Below are positions 21,363 to 33,172 of a DNA stretch of 64,000 nucleotides, one piece after another. The stretch comes from Madurella fahalii (Eukaryota > Ascomycota > Sordariomycetes > Sordariales): contig CM056878.1 of assembly GCA_029876055.1 (NCBI GenBank), positions 372,001-436,000 of the forward strand, read 5' to 3'. Positions within the stretch are counted from its first letter, which is position 1. The number at the start of each line of letters is the position of its first letter. The notes under the pieces were generated by a model, which made no database searches, had not been told where the DNA came from, and saw only the letters and a list, made by a program, of their open reading frames with translations. The position numbers were made by a program, and so were the translations under genes.

Positions 21363-21439
21363 GCATGCAGCTCTATGTCGACTGGTGCCACGAAATACAA
21401 AAAACAGGGCGGGCAAATGCCGACGCTCCGGAGAATTCT

Positions 21440-21545
21440 ACTCCAATAGTAACTCCAATAGTAACTCCAATAGTGATTATTAGGGAACAAACGTTGCACA
21501 TCCTATGTACATAGCCAATAGCCAATAGCCAATAGCCAATATATC
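21440..21545. repeat. Two short minisatellites
   Basis: A ctccaatagtaa-type 12-bp unit in about three copies (21440-21475), followed by a ccaatag 7-bp unit in four to five copies (21510-21545). Non-coding, just 3' of the coiled-coil gene. Confidence 0.85.
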
Positions 21546-22257
21546 CAACACAGCCAAACGCAAGGCGAAGCAAAAATCGGCGATGGGAGTTTTAGTAATA
21601 CCCGCCATATGCGACCAGATATGTCCAGCCCACGGAAAGGCCAGCAATGACATTTGCTCTTCTTCTTTTTTTTTCTTTTCCTTCCCCCGATGGTGCTTCC
21701 GAAGGCTCTCCGAGCCTCGTCTCGTGTAGATTATTCTGCAGTGCTTCAGCTTCAACTCTCAGCCAACCGATGAGACAGCCTCGGCTCTGACATTCGCGAT
21801 GTGAGTCAGAAGGATGTTAGGCAGCCATGCCGCTGACAGCGCATGAGGCTTGGCTACACCAGCAATCTTCATCGGTGGCGGGAATCTCGGTGATGAGGTA
21901 TGGCCTCATGCTTGGGAGGGAATGTCATCGACACGACATCCAAGGGCTTGGAGCCTCATCGACCATAAGAGGCTTTCAACTTTGGTTGTAAACTTCTGAA
22001 GTAAGGGTTCTACACAGTTCCAATTTGTGTCAATTTTTTCTGTCTTTGCCACTGAACGACTCTGACCGCAGTCTGGTGGAAACCAGGTCTTCAGACACTG
22101 TGCCTCGCCTTGCCGCATCTTGAAACCAGGTACCCCAGTCAGGCCCATTTTTGACTTGGAGGTTCAAGTAACTCTGTATCCCAGCATACCCCGATTCACA
22201 ACTGCGTCTGAGCCACTAACCAAAGAGACGCCAGGTAAGGCCCTCAGCCCGGCAACA

Positions 22258-23139
22258 ATGAATGACATTGAGAACAAGAAAAAGGAGGAGACAGCTAGGA
22301 AGAAGAGAGAGGGAGAAGAGAGAAAGGCCAAGGAGCAGGCTGATAAGAAGGCAAGGGAGGACATAGATAGGAAGAAAAAGGAGGAAGAGAGAAAGGCAAA
22401 GGAACAGGTTGCAAGGGAGGACGCAGCCAAGAAAAAAGAGGAAGAAGAGAGAAAGGCGAAGGAGCAGGCTGCAAGTGAAGAAGCAGCAGCTAGGAAGAAG
22501 AAAGAGGAAGAAGAGAGAAAGGCGAAGGAACAGGCTGTAAGGGATGAAGAAGCTAGGAAGAAGAAAGAGGAAGAAGAGAGGAAGGCGACGGAACTGGCTG
22601 ATAGGAAGGCAAGAGAGGACGCAGCCAAGAAGAAAGAGGAAGAAGAGAGAAAGGCAAAGGAGCAGGCTGACATGAAGGCAAGGGAAGATGAAGCCAAGAA
22701 AAAGGAGGAAGAAGAGAGAAAGGCAAAGGAGCAGGTTGATAGGAAGGCAAAGGAGGACGCAGCTGGGATCACAAACGGGGAACAGGGTGGGGAGGGTGAC
22801 GATGGCACGGAAGCGGATCTGAAAGCGAGTGTCGACAAGAACATGAATCTGGTTAAAGCCGATGAGCTGGCCAGGGCTATGGATGCGGCGTTCAAGAAGG
22901 CCATCATCAGATGGCAACTCCACATCACAGATCTCAACAACCAGATTAAAGAGCTCAAGGAGGAGGTTGCGACCCTTCGGGAACTGATCAAGGACTCGAA
23001 GATCACCGTGGATACAACCAATGCCCTGCTTGTCAACGTCTTTGGCGAACATGGCGATGGCGGTCAGGCTCTCTTAGGCCACTGGGCTGACTGGGAACGC
23101 ATGGAGATCAAAGGAATCGAGGTCAACGGAGGTATGTAA
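22258..23139 (+). CDS. Lys/Glu-rich coiled-coil protein
   Basis: 293 residues from ATG 22258 (MNDIENKKKEE); the frame is open upstream but lacks protein-like features. Residues 5-165 are tandem 17-20 residue units of the form KKKEEEERKAKEQADRKA, a long charged single helix or coiled coil. The C-terminal 110 residues are less repetitive and include LARAMDAAFKKAIIRWQ and a heptad helix LNNQIKELKEEVATLREL. No catalytic domain, targeting signal or membrane segment is visible. The last codons overlap a donor-like gtatgt, so a short extra exon is possible. Function unknown. Confidence 0.65.
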   Translation: MNDIENKKKEETARKKREGEERKAKEQADKKAREDIDRKKKEEERKAKEQVAREDAAKKKEEEERKAKEQAASEEAAARKKKEEEERKAKEQAVRDEEARKKKEEEERKATELADRKAREDAAKKKEEEERKAKEQADMKAREDEAKKKEEEERKAKEQVDRKAKEDAAGITNGEQGGEGDDGTEADLKASVDKNMNLVKADELARAMDAAFKKAIIRWQLHITDLNNQIKELKEEVATLRELIKDSKITVDTTNALLVNVFGEHGDGGQALLGHWADWERMEIKGIEVNGGM

Positions 23140-24281
23140 GTAGTATGCTATGAGAGGACATGATGCACAGGAGGAATTGAAATAGAGAATGGCATGAGTC
23201 GCTTGCATGTTTTAAATGTCGTCCGAAGCTGCATATACTGTTGCAACCAATAGTCGCAAGTTGGAGGTTAACATTCGGTTTCGACCCCAACGAATAATTT
23301 TTTTTTTTTAAAAAAAAAAATTTGGCAAAGAGGAATAAGCCACCAAGGTAGCAGCCAAGGGCTGTTCCCAGACCTACCTTGCCCACCTCATTTGGGTAGC
23401 TAGTAACTCCTAAGGAAGTACACAAGTAGGTATTTATAAGAAATCTATTCAAGCAGGTTTATTGGCGGTGAATAATGCACCGTATGGACAGAGTTAGGAG
23501 CTTTGTCAGAAGTTTGGGAGCTACCTATTTGCGCAGCTCTCACATCAATGGGCCAAAGGCCTGTCACAACGAATAGAGTTGTCGGCCAGGTGTGTGCAGT
23601 TGGTCATGTCGGAATCCTATCGCATGAGAGTCCAGCTCTCCTCTGGTGCAGACCCATCAAGCCAAGAGGAGCTTGACAGCACAGCGTACCACAATCATCG
23701 GAGCTCCAGCTGGTGCTAGGCTATCGTTTGCCCATTTCAACGTTGGTCACGCGTCACGACATGCACGGCGCAGTCCGATTAATCAATAAACCCGCAGCTG
23801 AGCTCCTAGCTGCGTTCCGGAGGACAACAACCTTGAGCGCGATTGGAAATGGAGTGTCCATAACTGCGGCAGCGCGGACGGCCTCTCCAAATGATTGGTG
23901 GCTTTGTGCCGCTGTTGGGCACAACCGCTGCACCGTCGACACCCTGTGGACTCTCCAGTAGAGTAGCCGTCAGTTTGTCGATGCCGGTCGAATCTGCCGC
24001 CTGCACGCAGCCAGTTGAGAGACTCAAATGTCACCAACCTGTCCTGCATTCCTGACAAGTGCCTCACCCTGCTAGGCTAGCTCCCGTTGCGAGCCAGGGC
24101 GAAACCTGCTGTATCCCGGCGGTGGCAGAGTCTACATGTGATGAATGCACCGATGCGACAACGCTGGTATAAGTGGGGACCGGGTGCTTATAGAGGACAT
24201 CCTCCGCGCTCCCCAGACTTCACGGTCGCCAGGCAAGTCCCCATAACCACCCAGATCCCACAATAGCTCCTCGCTATCGCG
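23140..24281. other. Intergenic with a T-run/A-run palindrome
   Basis: Near 23297-23320 about twelve T are followed by about eleven A, a perfect AT hairpin. No gene features are seen in the remainder. Confidence 0.5.
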
Positions 24282-24833
24282 ATGTCATCAACAGACAAGA
24301 TACAGATATGCGCGCCGCCGACGTACGCCGACGCCAAGACGGACGCCGTCATGCCGAGCAAGCAGGTCGAGCGGCCGGCCAAGGAGTTCCGGACCTTCAT
24401 CTCGTTCATCTTTAGCGTCTCCATCTTTGGCGCATCGGCTTTTGCCGTGGTGATGGGCGAGATGACGAACCCGGCCGATCTCCGAAATAAAGACGAGGAG
24501 CCACCGCCGTTCACCCTGCAGAGGGTGCGGTTCTTCCTCGCGTGCGCGTGGTTGTGCTTCATCCTCTCGCTCGCCGTGGCGGGCTACTCGTCCAGCGCCG
24601 TCACCATCATGCTGCAGCGGACGGAGGGCGAGTGCGATAGGAGATGGGGCTGGCGGTGGGAGTGCGGCGGCATCTTGGTCTCGGCGGTGCTCCACCTACT
24701 GCTGATCGGAGCGTTCCTGTTCCTGTCGCTGGCCATGGTGGCCTACGTCGGCGTGGTCGGCTGGGTCGCTGTCGGGTGCTGCACTGCAGCGGGGTTGCTG
24801 GTCGTGTCCCTGGTCTCGTATCAGCTCATGTGA
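24282..24833 (+). CDS. Four-helix membrane protein
   Basis: Single exon, 183 residues. Four hydrophobic segments are clear: about 38-58, 83-108, 129-155 and 157-181. The N-terminus is soluble (MSSTDKIQICAPPTY) and there is no cleavable signal. A short Pro/Glu loop lies between helices 1 and 2, and a Trp-rich RWGWRWECGG precedes helix 3. This is typical of small uncharacterised ascomycete membrane proteins. No transporter motif is visible. Confidence is good that it is a gene, low for any role. Confidence 0.75.
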   Translation: MSSTDKIQICAPPTYADAKTDAVMPSKQVERPAKEFRTFISFIFSVSIFGASAFAVVMGEMTNPADLRNKDEEPPPFTLQRVRFFLACAWLCFILSLAVAGYSSSAVTIMLQRTEGECDRRWGWRWECGGILVSAVLHLLLIGAFLFLSLAMVAYVGVVGWVAVGCCTAAGLLVVSLVSYQLM

Positions 24834-26816
24834 GATCCTCCCCGGTGGGGTGGTTGACGAAGCGCATTAGGTTGATTGCAGTCTCAGAAAGCATATCAAG
24901 ACCCGTCAATGACCTGTCATTGACCGGATGCCCACCGAGAATGACCCAAGGGGCATCCGACAATCGGAAGGGAGAAACCGGACACGCTTGCCATGGTCAA
25001 CAATTGGGGCTTACAGCAGTTGGGGGAAACACCGGGGAATGCATCTGGGTCAGGTGTGTTGGCGGCTATGAGACGGGGGTTTGTTGAGCTTTGCTGGAAG
25101 GGAAATGGCGGCTTCTCTCTTATCCCCAATGAAGATGAGCCATTGCATATGGCCTAGTTCAGTGAGTGCGGATCCCATTCCGGGTGAGCATCCCTGAGCC
25201 GGATCCCGTTGATGGCTGTGTCGTCAACAGATAGATCAACAGTCGGAACGGCAAGTTCAGATTAAGTGTTTAGCACCCGTCCCTTATCCGCTCCGCATTC
25301 GGAACCCTAACCCTATCCACACATCTGATGGTCAGGTGAGAGACGTGGCACCACATGGACATCAAGAGGTTCCGGGAGCCCCGGGGATGTTTGCTGATCG
25401 AAGCATCCCAATGCAAGGGGTGCATACAACAGCAAACGCACTGAGACCGGTCAGGACCTCGGACATTGGGAAGTTTGGTCTTGATTGGTGATCCCAATGC
25501 ACATGTTATTCGCCGGGGCTCCCAAAACGTCCACCTCGCTCCGTGTTGTTCACCGACATTCATTGGCAAAAAGGCCTCGGATTCGCAAATTCGTCAGCGA
25601 GCACTGCTCTAAACCCGTTTGTTGCAATCGCTCTACGCATTAATCGCCAACAACTCGACGGAACCATTTTCTGAGACTCTTGCAAAGTTAGTAGATAATT
25701 ATTTTACAATGCTTACGCCAGGACCAGGATACTCAGGCCAAGACGCACACAAGATTTGTGATATAGTAAGTAGTTGTATGATATCTTGAGTAAACCGAAT
25801 CTATCGGTAAATCTAACATATTTGGTGCTGTATGGGGCGGATCGATCTTGGCATCATATATGACCGTGGTTTAGTGCATATTGCTAACAAATGAAAGTCA
25901 ACCGACTTTGCGAATCAGCAAGTCCTTTTGCCAATCAATGCGCAACCATACGGAACATGTGGCTGTCTGGGACCCAGCCCCCCCCCACCCCACACTCTGC
26001 TTGGCTGAATGCATGGCCGACCCTTAGGAGCCTAGGAATCTCAGAGAATACAACGTGGTACTAATACGCCCCGTTTCGTCGCCACCACCCAAATGTAGCT
26101 CACGAGGTCTAGAACTAGGCGGCTTCGGCTTTTACAAAGATCACACCAATGACCCACTTAAATTCTATGTAAGTAAACTAGCTAATAGGTCTGCTACAAG
26201 AGGGCAAGGCTTGAAGCAGGTTAAAGCTTGATCGAGAATAATGTGTCTAAGGTACCTACGTGTATACCAAGTGACAGATATAGTGTATCGATGATGCCCC
26301 GTATCCTGGACCAGGGGTTATCAAGTGCTCGATCAGATAAGCGCTGTGGATTGGATAAGGCAGATGGAGCGCAGATCGCATAGTGGGTTCTAGCTTTCTG
26401 CCCCGCGCCCGTAATAACCTTTTGAGATCCCAGGCACTGCCCCTCCACCACACAATAACACAAGATCCATCACAACAATTATGGCACGCATCTCAAGGCT
26501 TTCTGTAGGGCTTCTCTGTGCCGTCTCTAAGTGGCATCCAGTGCGGTAAGTTGCAGACCAACCGCCATGAGTGGCTAGCCGTATGCAATAGGTCTGCACA
26601 CCCCGCCGTGGCTTGCATCAGGCAAGTTACATACCTACCTTAGGCTTTCCCCTAGACATTATCTATCGCCATAATGTTCGCAACTGCAAGAGCTGCTGCG
26701 GCATGTCTTATTTAAGTAATGATGCTCGCTAGTGATAGGTTAGGCGCTCCGTGACGTGCATTACTGTCCCTCAACTGTACCTGTCGTCCTACGCTCCGGC
26801 AGCCCGATCCCTCAAT
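24834..26816. other. Two-kilobase gene-free stretch
   Basis: The open frames are short and random-looking. A single ccctaaccct (about 25304) resembles one and a half telomeric units but is isolated. An imperfect ggatgccc/ggggcatcc inverted repeat lies near 24925-24956. Confidence 0.5.
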
Positions 26817-29060
26817 ATGAGGCTACGCTCTCCGTGCATCCTGCTGATGATAGCCATTGCGCACGCTGTCCTTGAGATACCTGAGCGTTTCCGAGCCAGC
26901 AACAATGTCTCATTCGACCATGACCAGTGCATTGCAACCGTCGTCAAACACATCGAGTCCAATCTCACGAGCTACGTACCGATGGAGCTGTTATTCACCC
27001 GCGGACCAGATGGCTCGTTCAACTCGGGCCCAACGAACATGACCTTGACAATCCCGGCCTGTGAGATACTATGCGGCAACATGAAGGTCAACTGGTATAC
27101 AGATCGCGGACCACGGTATGTCTGATTTCTTAGCTGTATTTGTGGCTGGGATAGGTGGCTAACACTCGTTTCTACAGACTTATGACTTGGATTATCCCTA
27201 TATTATTGCTTCTTTCCAACATCGGTATGGCGTCCCGCAGTTGAACAGGGCCACATTAAGCTTCGCATATCTCTTTTGAATGTCACTTTATCCCTGTTGG
27301 AGTGCTCATTGCAGACGATCTTTAGAACTATCACCGCTGGACAAGAGAAGATTCCACACCTTACTGCAGGCGCTAGGCGATCCGATCGACGTCTTGTGGT
27401 CATTCCTGCACAAAATTCACTCGGCGACGCAAATTTACGAGTTCTCCTCCCGGTCCCTTAGCCGGAGGTCCCGAAAAGGGGCCGAATCAGTGCTGAACCA
27501 GCCAATCTTTGTCAGGGCTGTCGCCACGGTATTGATGGCTTTTCAAGATGTCTTGGGACCAGAGTTTGCAGACTACAGGCAACTCGAGGACATTATAGAC
27601 TACCTGGACCCTAGAATTGAGACAATCTTCAGCCTGTGGAAAGAAACCGGTTTGGAGCTTAGCGACGCAAGGACAGATGAGAGGCTGCGTTCATGCCTCG
27701 CCATCGTCCTCTATGTCCTCCAGGTTCTCTCGGGATTCATATTCGATATTGGCGGTGGGAGTTCGAATCCGCCAGGGTACGTATTATTTGTCTTATTGTC
27801 TTCGCTCGGGGCGTCTCCGGGCTATATCACACCCGGCAGTCAAAGATGCCCCCAACTTCTGCTTCCCCCGCACATTGGTGATGATTACCTAGGTGATTAT
27901 AGCTGACATTTGCATTCAGGGGCGTCATAGCGGTCGCGCTAACGCTCACTTTCCTAATCCCGATGGTTCTTCTGAGCGCGGTCACCGGAGCGTTCACATC
28001 GCGCAGAGGAGCCTTGCGCATCCTCAGAAGGTTTGTCAAGGATGGTCGAGCCGCAGCAGCCGGTACGCGAGCCGAGAAGGTTGTTTTGCCGGCCCAACTC
28101 GAGACGATATTGGCAAACAGGGGCCTCCTGCCATCGCACGGAGAACCAAATTGGGACGAGTATCTCAAATCTCTCCACTGGAGCGGCGGAAAAGACACTT
28201 ACCGACCCTGGAAGATCTACCACATAGCTCGCGGTGCCGGCCTCGCAGGTTACATCTTGCCGCTCATACAACCTCACCGCCCGAAACCATCCGGCAGGGG
28301 ACTCGGGCGCTCTAAGCGCTGGCCCTCGGACCTGTTTAACAAAGGGAAGAAAGTATCCAAGAAGGCCCACCAGGAAGAAGCAACACTACCCCTGCCAAGC
28401 AGGCACCGTCGAGAGGCGTTCTACGAGTTCCTTGTCGCAACCTGTCCCATCCTTGCCGGTCTCGCTGGTGGCCTCGGCATATTGTTCCTGGCCGGTGAAG
28501 GCGGGTATGTCGAATCTGCGTGCATAATTTTGCCCTTTCGTCGCTGACGGACAACGCCATCAGCTGGAGCTGCCGGCACGTTCTTCTCCTTTCCATGCTG
28601 AGCAGCTGGCTCCTGAGCACGGCGCTCTCGTCGGGGTCGTACACGCTGATCTGGAAGTCCGATCCGAGGTTGAAACGCTATCACTGGTGGTTCTGTCTTG
28701 TCAAGGACGGCTTGATTGGCAGTGCAATCCTGGGTTGGGTGAGCATTACGGCGGCTGGTTTCTTCAATTCTTGGTGAGTCTAATTGGGTGGCTCACGCCG
28801 GCTATCGGCTAACGCTCGCTCTTAGTAGTTGCTGGGGTCAAGAGCTATTCCAAGGCGGCAGCGTCGGGGTTGTGCTCAATGTTAATCCACGTTATTTCGA
28901 GTACAACACCAACAAATTCCCAGGGATCGTGAGCGGTATTGTGGGGTTTCAGTTGTTATTTACCCTAGTAGTGCTCCTGGCCAATAGGAAAGGGATAATG
29001 GTCTTGCGTTGGTCAGAAACAAAGAGGCAACTGCTTTGGAAAGAAATACCGCCGAGATAG
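26817..29060 (+). CDS. Polytopic membrane protein with signal peptide
   Basis: Six exons (26817-27115, 27178-27224, 27326-27776, 27920-28504, 28564-28773, 28826-29060) splice in phase to 608 residues. The start is a signal peptide (MRLRSPCILLMIAIAHA). An extracellular domain follows with Cys pairs (DHDQC, PACEILCGN) and N-glycosylation sites. The splice-generated DRGPR/LMTWIIPILLLLSNI begins the first membrane helix. Further helices are CLAIVLYVLQVLSGF, VIAVALTLTFLIPMVLLSAV, FLVATCPILAGLAGGLGILF, VLLLSMLSSWLLSTAL, GLIGSAILGWVSITAAGF and VGFQLLFTLVVLL. Ascomycetes have a family of such proteins with GPRL-T-W after a Cys motif. No function is known. The last acceptor may be 28829. Confidence 0.8.
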
Positions 29061-29720
29061 GAGGTTGACTTTCGTCCGGTTGGTTGTAACTGTAAAGCCA
29101 TTGTATTAATAGAGCTGTTTGTTGATACTTATCTAGCGATTTATGGATCAATAACTTGACATGGGCGAAGCAAAGCAAGGTAGCCTAGGAGAGTTGTAGA
29201 TGATCTAGAGTTGCAGAAATTGGTGAACCTCGGTCACAGGTGGATCGATGAAAGAGTCGACAGGCCGATTTGGAGGTCACATCACGACTTTCTGGTTGCG
29301 GAAAATAGTAGTTTAGCTTTTTGCACTATGACTCATTGAAGAGAATGTTAGATACATTAATTACCATGACCTGAAAAAGGACATGCTGAATTCCAGCCAT
29401 AGACTCTTCTCCGCAAGTATCCCTGGGCAATTATTCGGCAGGTAATGTTAGCTGATCAGAGACTAGCGAAAAACATGCTCGCTGTGACACTATCTGAATT
29501 ACGCCAGCTTATTCCCATCAGAACTCCGGTTGTGGAATATCATTATTCAGTAGCCAGCCCACAAGGTCCGTATTGTCGGAACTGAACCGGGCATCTGACA
29601 TCTGATGTATCCATAATCAGCCTATGGTTTAGCATGGTAGCCTATTACCAATTTACCATAAAATCCCAATCCTCCACTACTTCGGGCGGCAGGTCCAAAG
29701 CTACTTGCTGCGGCCTGTCC
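29061..29720. other. Intergenic, AT-rich, no gene seen
   Basis: Tail-to-tail spacer between the membrane protein and the broken transcription factor. No repeat or RNA is visible. Confidence 0.5.
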
Positions 29721-31590
29721 TCAACTCGCCTGCTGACGCTGAACCGCCATTTCTTCAAGTATCGGTAGACATCTTTCTGCGGCGTCTTCGGCAGACATAA
29801 CCATCAACTTTGCCAGCTCGTCGCCTCGGAGGCCTTGCATGAGCCTTTCAATCTGTGCTGCGGCAACAGACATGAACAGGAGGCCCTTGATGTTGGTCTC
29901 CCCGGCTTCGATGCACCGAACGCACCAGACCTTTGCGTCATCCAGCACTGAAAGCAAGTCCGGTCGTAAAGGCATCGGGCCAAAGCTTTCTTCCTCTTGG
30001 ATCTGCGCCCTGAGCTCCACCGCCAAAAGCAAAGTAGTCTGCGTGGCAACGGTGCGGTACAATCCGGACCCGCAGAGCGCCAGCCGAGCCAAATCGTCTC
30101 GGCCTGATGAAGATCTGCCACGGCCGCCGCGGTGAAAAGCCACGATGGACGACGACGGATAGGCAGCGCACCAGATCTTGAGCGACGTCTCCGTCACAAA
30201 ATTCCTCGAGAGCGCGTAGGCCGCCTCCTGTAGTGCCGGGCCGACGAATGGAATATGGAGGGCTGAGAGATAGTGATGCATGAGGAAATCCACAGTGAGG
30301 ATATCAAAGCGGGAGGACGGCACTCCCGCACTTGAGTTGTATCCCAGGCTCTGGAGGTCCCGACGCAATCCTTGAACGATGCTCGTAGCTCCGCGTCCAG
30401 CCGAAGAGTTTCCTTGTACTCGCCAACCGAGCCGAGACCGTTCAAACGTTTGGCAACGGCAAGACGGAGCGGAAACGTCTTGTGGAAGCCCTCGCGATGG
30501 ACGTCTGCGTAAACTCACCGTCCGGCTTCGCTACAGGGTCGTTTGCTGCAAGCTGCTCGTTGTTAAAATTGCCGGGCGGCTCTGTGTTAAAGTCGTCCAG
30601 GGACAGCAGCGGAGGAGCGCCGGAGGTCAAGCTCGACTGCAGAGCTATCTCCAACACTGTATTCCACAACCGTCGGTGCATCTCGGAGATCAAGGCCATT
30701 TTCTTTGGCAAGCACGCCGGATCCCGGTGCAGCCCTATGCTGACCGCTCTTCCGAGCAGGGCCCCGGCAGAGACGCAGACAGATTCCCCGCCGGTGCCGG
30801 CTGTTTCTCGCGCCAGCAGGAGCAACAGTTGAGTCTGCAGCGACCGCATCCCCTGCCTCGGCTTGAGATGGGGCTCCAAAAGCCAGGTGTGAGCCTCGTA
30901 GACCCATCAGATGGCCGAGCTGCGCAAGGAGAAGCGTTCGTCGTAGGTAGTGGCTTCAATGGCGAGGACCAGCTTCAGCTGGACCAAAAACGACGCGTCG
31001 GTATCGGCGTCCGAACGCCACAGTGCTTCATAGTCCCTCATAAAAGTCGGAATGTGCAGTATCCGGTAGATAGTCTCGATGGTGCGGAGATAACAGTCAA
31101 CGAGCTCGTCAACAAGATCACTTGCGGGCAGTTCGGCCGTGGGCGTACACGGCCACTGGCGGCGGCACGACTTGACAGCCCATGTCAAGGCCTTGCATCT
31201 TTGTATTCCAGAGCATGCCTTTGAAACCTCTTCTCGGAGATGCGGCTCGATCATCTCGGAGGCGTCTTGGAACTGAAATATCAGTTAGCTCCTGCTCGCC
31301 AGAAGCCGAGGAATGGCCCGTGAGAAAGAGCCCGCCAGCGGAACTACGTGAATCCAGTGGCTCTGGCCGAATAGAAGCGTCTTGTGTGTGATGCTGCAGC
31401 CAATGGCTTGGGTCGGACTGGACAAGGAGGTTTGGCGGTGGGTGTAGGAGGTTCCGCCGAGGCGCGAAGTTGTCGCCTCGATGCTGCGCCGATCTAGGGT
31501 CGACGCGGGGGAGTGGACCGACCTCTGCGTCGCCACCTCGGGCAGCTGTTCTTCAAGCTGTCTGATATTGTTTTGTGCCGACTCGACATC
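29721..31590 (-). pseudogene. Degenerate fungal_trans transcription factor
   Basis: Fungal-specific transcription-factor middle domain. An intron at about 31347-31273 (donor gtagtt, branch ctaac, acceptor tttcag) joins LLFGQSHWIH to FQDASEMIEPHL. Then come LVDELVDCYLRTIETIYRILHIPTF, VSIGLHRDPACLPKKM and RRLWNTVLEIALQSSL. Breaks: TGA at 30907-30909 between RSSAI and WVYEAHTWLLEP in the same frame; a missing base near 30500 (QTSIARA into FHKTFPLRLAVAKRLNGL); and another near 30380 (ELRASFKD into LRRDLQSLGYNSS). Both lost bases would sit in TT runs. No Zn2Cys6 finger is found upstream of the LEEQL coiled-coil segment near 31.55 kb. Most likely a dead paralogue. Confidence 0.8.
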
Positions 31591-33172
31591 GCGCGACCAG
31601 GAATGGCTTGCGCGGGTCGATGCGCTCGTTGAACCAGCGCCCGCGCGTGAGCTCAGTGGGTGGCTCGGACTCGTCGACGCTATGCCGGCGCAGGAAGCTC
31701 TGGAAGAGGGAACTGGCCGCGGGAACGGCAAAGAAGACTGCTTCCAGACCCTCAGACCTGGGATAGGCCGTCGGGATGTGTGTCGAAACAGCCTGGTTGT
31801 CTGAGACGAATCCGGGCTCACCGAATTTTCTTTTTCGTTCGTGTTCCTGAGCTGGGGTGAGCTGTGGCTGATTTGTCCTGAGCTTTCCCTAATTCTTCCC
31901 TGAGCTAGGGTGATCCCATGGCCGCCGCTGCACAGCCTCTGAGGCCCGTTTTTAGTCCCCCCGGTTAAAGTTTCCTTCAATGTCCCCCGCGGTGTCCACG
32001 TTTTTGGCATGTGCTGGTACATGTTGTGGGATAGTACGGAGCATCCTAGTCTAAGTCCTAGGATAGTACGTCGTATTCTGGTACTAAAACTGGGATGGTA
32101 TTGAGTATGCTAGTATACTATAATATACCAGTGCATAATAGAGAGGCGATCGGTCCCAGTTGCAATCAATACTCCAACTGCAAGTATTGGCGGCCAAGGC
32201 TTAATTATTACCCTGGTGGTACATGGCGACAACTCGGATTACCACACTAAATCGGCATATCCGCAGCAGGTTTCTAAATATAATACTACTTCTCGACCAC
32301 GCATTGCTTTTCCAGCTCAGCTCTTCACCGAGCACATTAGGTACCATCCCAAGACGCCAGACACTTACTGATAATTATCAGGTTATCACTGATAAAGTTA
32401 AAAAGGTGGGGAAATTCTTCCTTCTATATTCACAAAACCTGATAAGCCGGGACCCGTTACTTAAGACTTACACGTTTGTCAGAAAGAAAGGGGTTCTGGT
32501 CAAGGGCCAGAACGTGGCAGAAAGGAGGTGTGGCCAGCCGAGCCGAGTTGAGCTCAGGGGAGCTGAACTGACATAGAAATGGCCACTATTTGCCACCTTC
32601 GTTGCCACTACACATATCTGCAATAGAGGCTCTCTGTGGCGAAGCTAGAGACAAGCAATACACTCAAACAATTGCAACCCCATCAATTCCATCGAATCCA
32701 GAGTGCCGTGTTTCTGGTACCTGGTCCATGCAAGCGTCCAACGAGGCCGGACCGAGGGCTCCGCGGCAGGGTGTCCTCCGCGGCACCCATAGCATGCTTA
32801 CTGACGAGCACTTCGCCAAAGCACTCATGTCAGGCCTCAAAATCGGTTCAAGTACAATATCATATATACTAGTATGCTTTGAGCTAGGATATTATACTAG
32901 TGTACTCCGGGCTAGTATAGTATATACTGGTATGTTCCAAGTGCCAGCATATCATGTACTATGCTATATAATGTAGGTACTGTTATGTATTAATTCAAGC
33001 CGCTTGCTAATAATAAGCCACCGAGTTTCGCCGGTTTGTGATCCCTGGGTTCCTTCCGAGGCTGGAGAAGTCTCGTGCTTACATGTTGAATGGCACTCAA
33101 AGAGACGAGCCAAGCATGTCCACCGATTCGCTACGAGCACTAAGAGTTCCAGTTCCATGCGCATACCAAGTT
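31591..33172. other. AT-rich, quasi-palindromic non-coding region
   Basis: It contains two clusters of ctagtata-type units (32031-32130 and 32860-32980) on either side of about 0.75 kb, plus a perfect tgataattatca palindrome near 32370. No supported gene. The clusters may be ends of a decayed element. Confidence 0.45.

Noticed and set aside
22164..23052. Two long minus-strand frames opposite the Lys/Glu-rich gene
   Set aside because: Their Leu/Phe/Ser repeats are complements of GAA/AAG codons; the + strand has the better start and coiled-coil pattern.
25299..25315. Telomere-like aaccctaaccct
   Set aside because: Only about one and a half units, isolated in the middle of the window; chance is likely.
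27755..27775. gttcgaatcc resembling a tRNA B box
   Set aside because: Lies in a conserved coding exon; no acceptor or anticodon arms around it.
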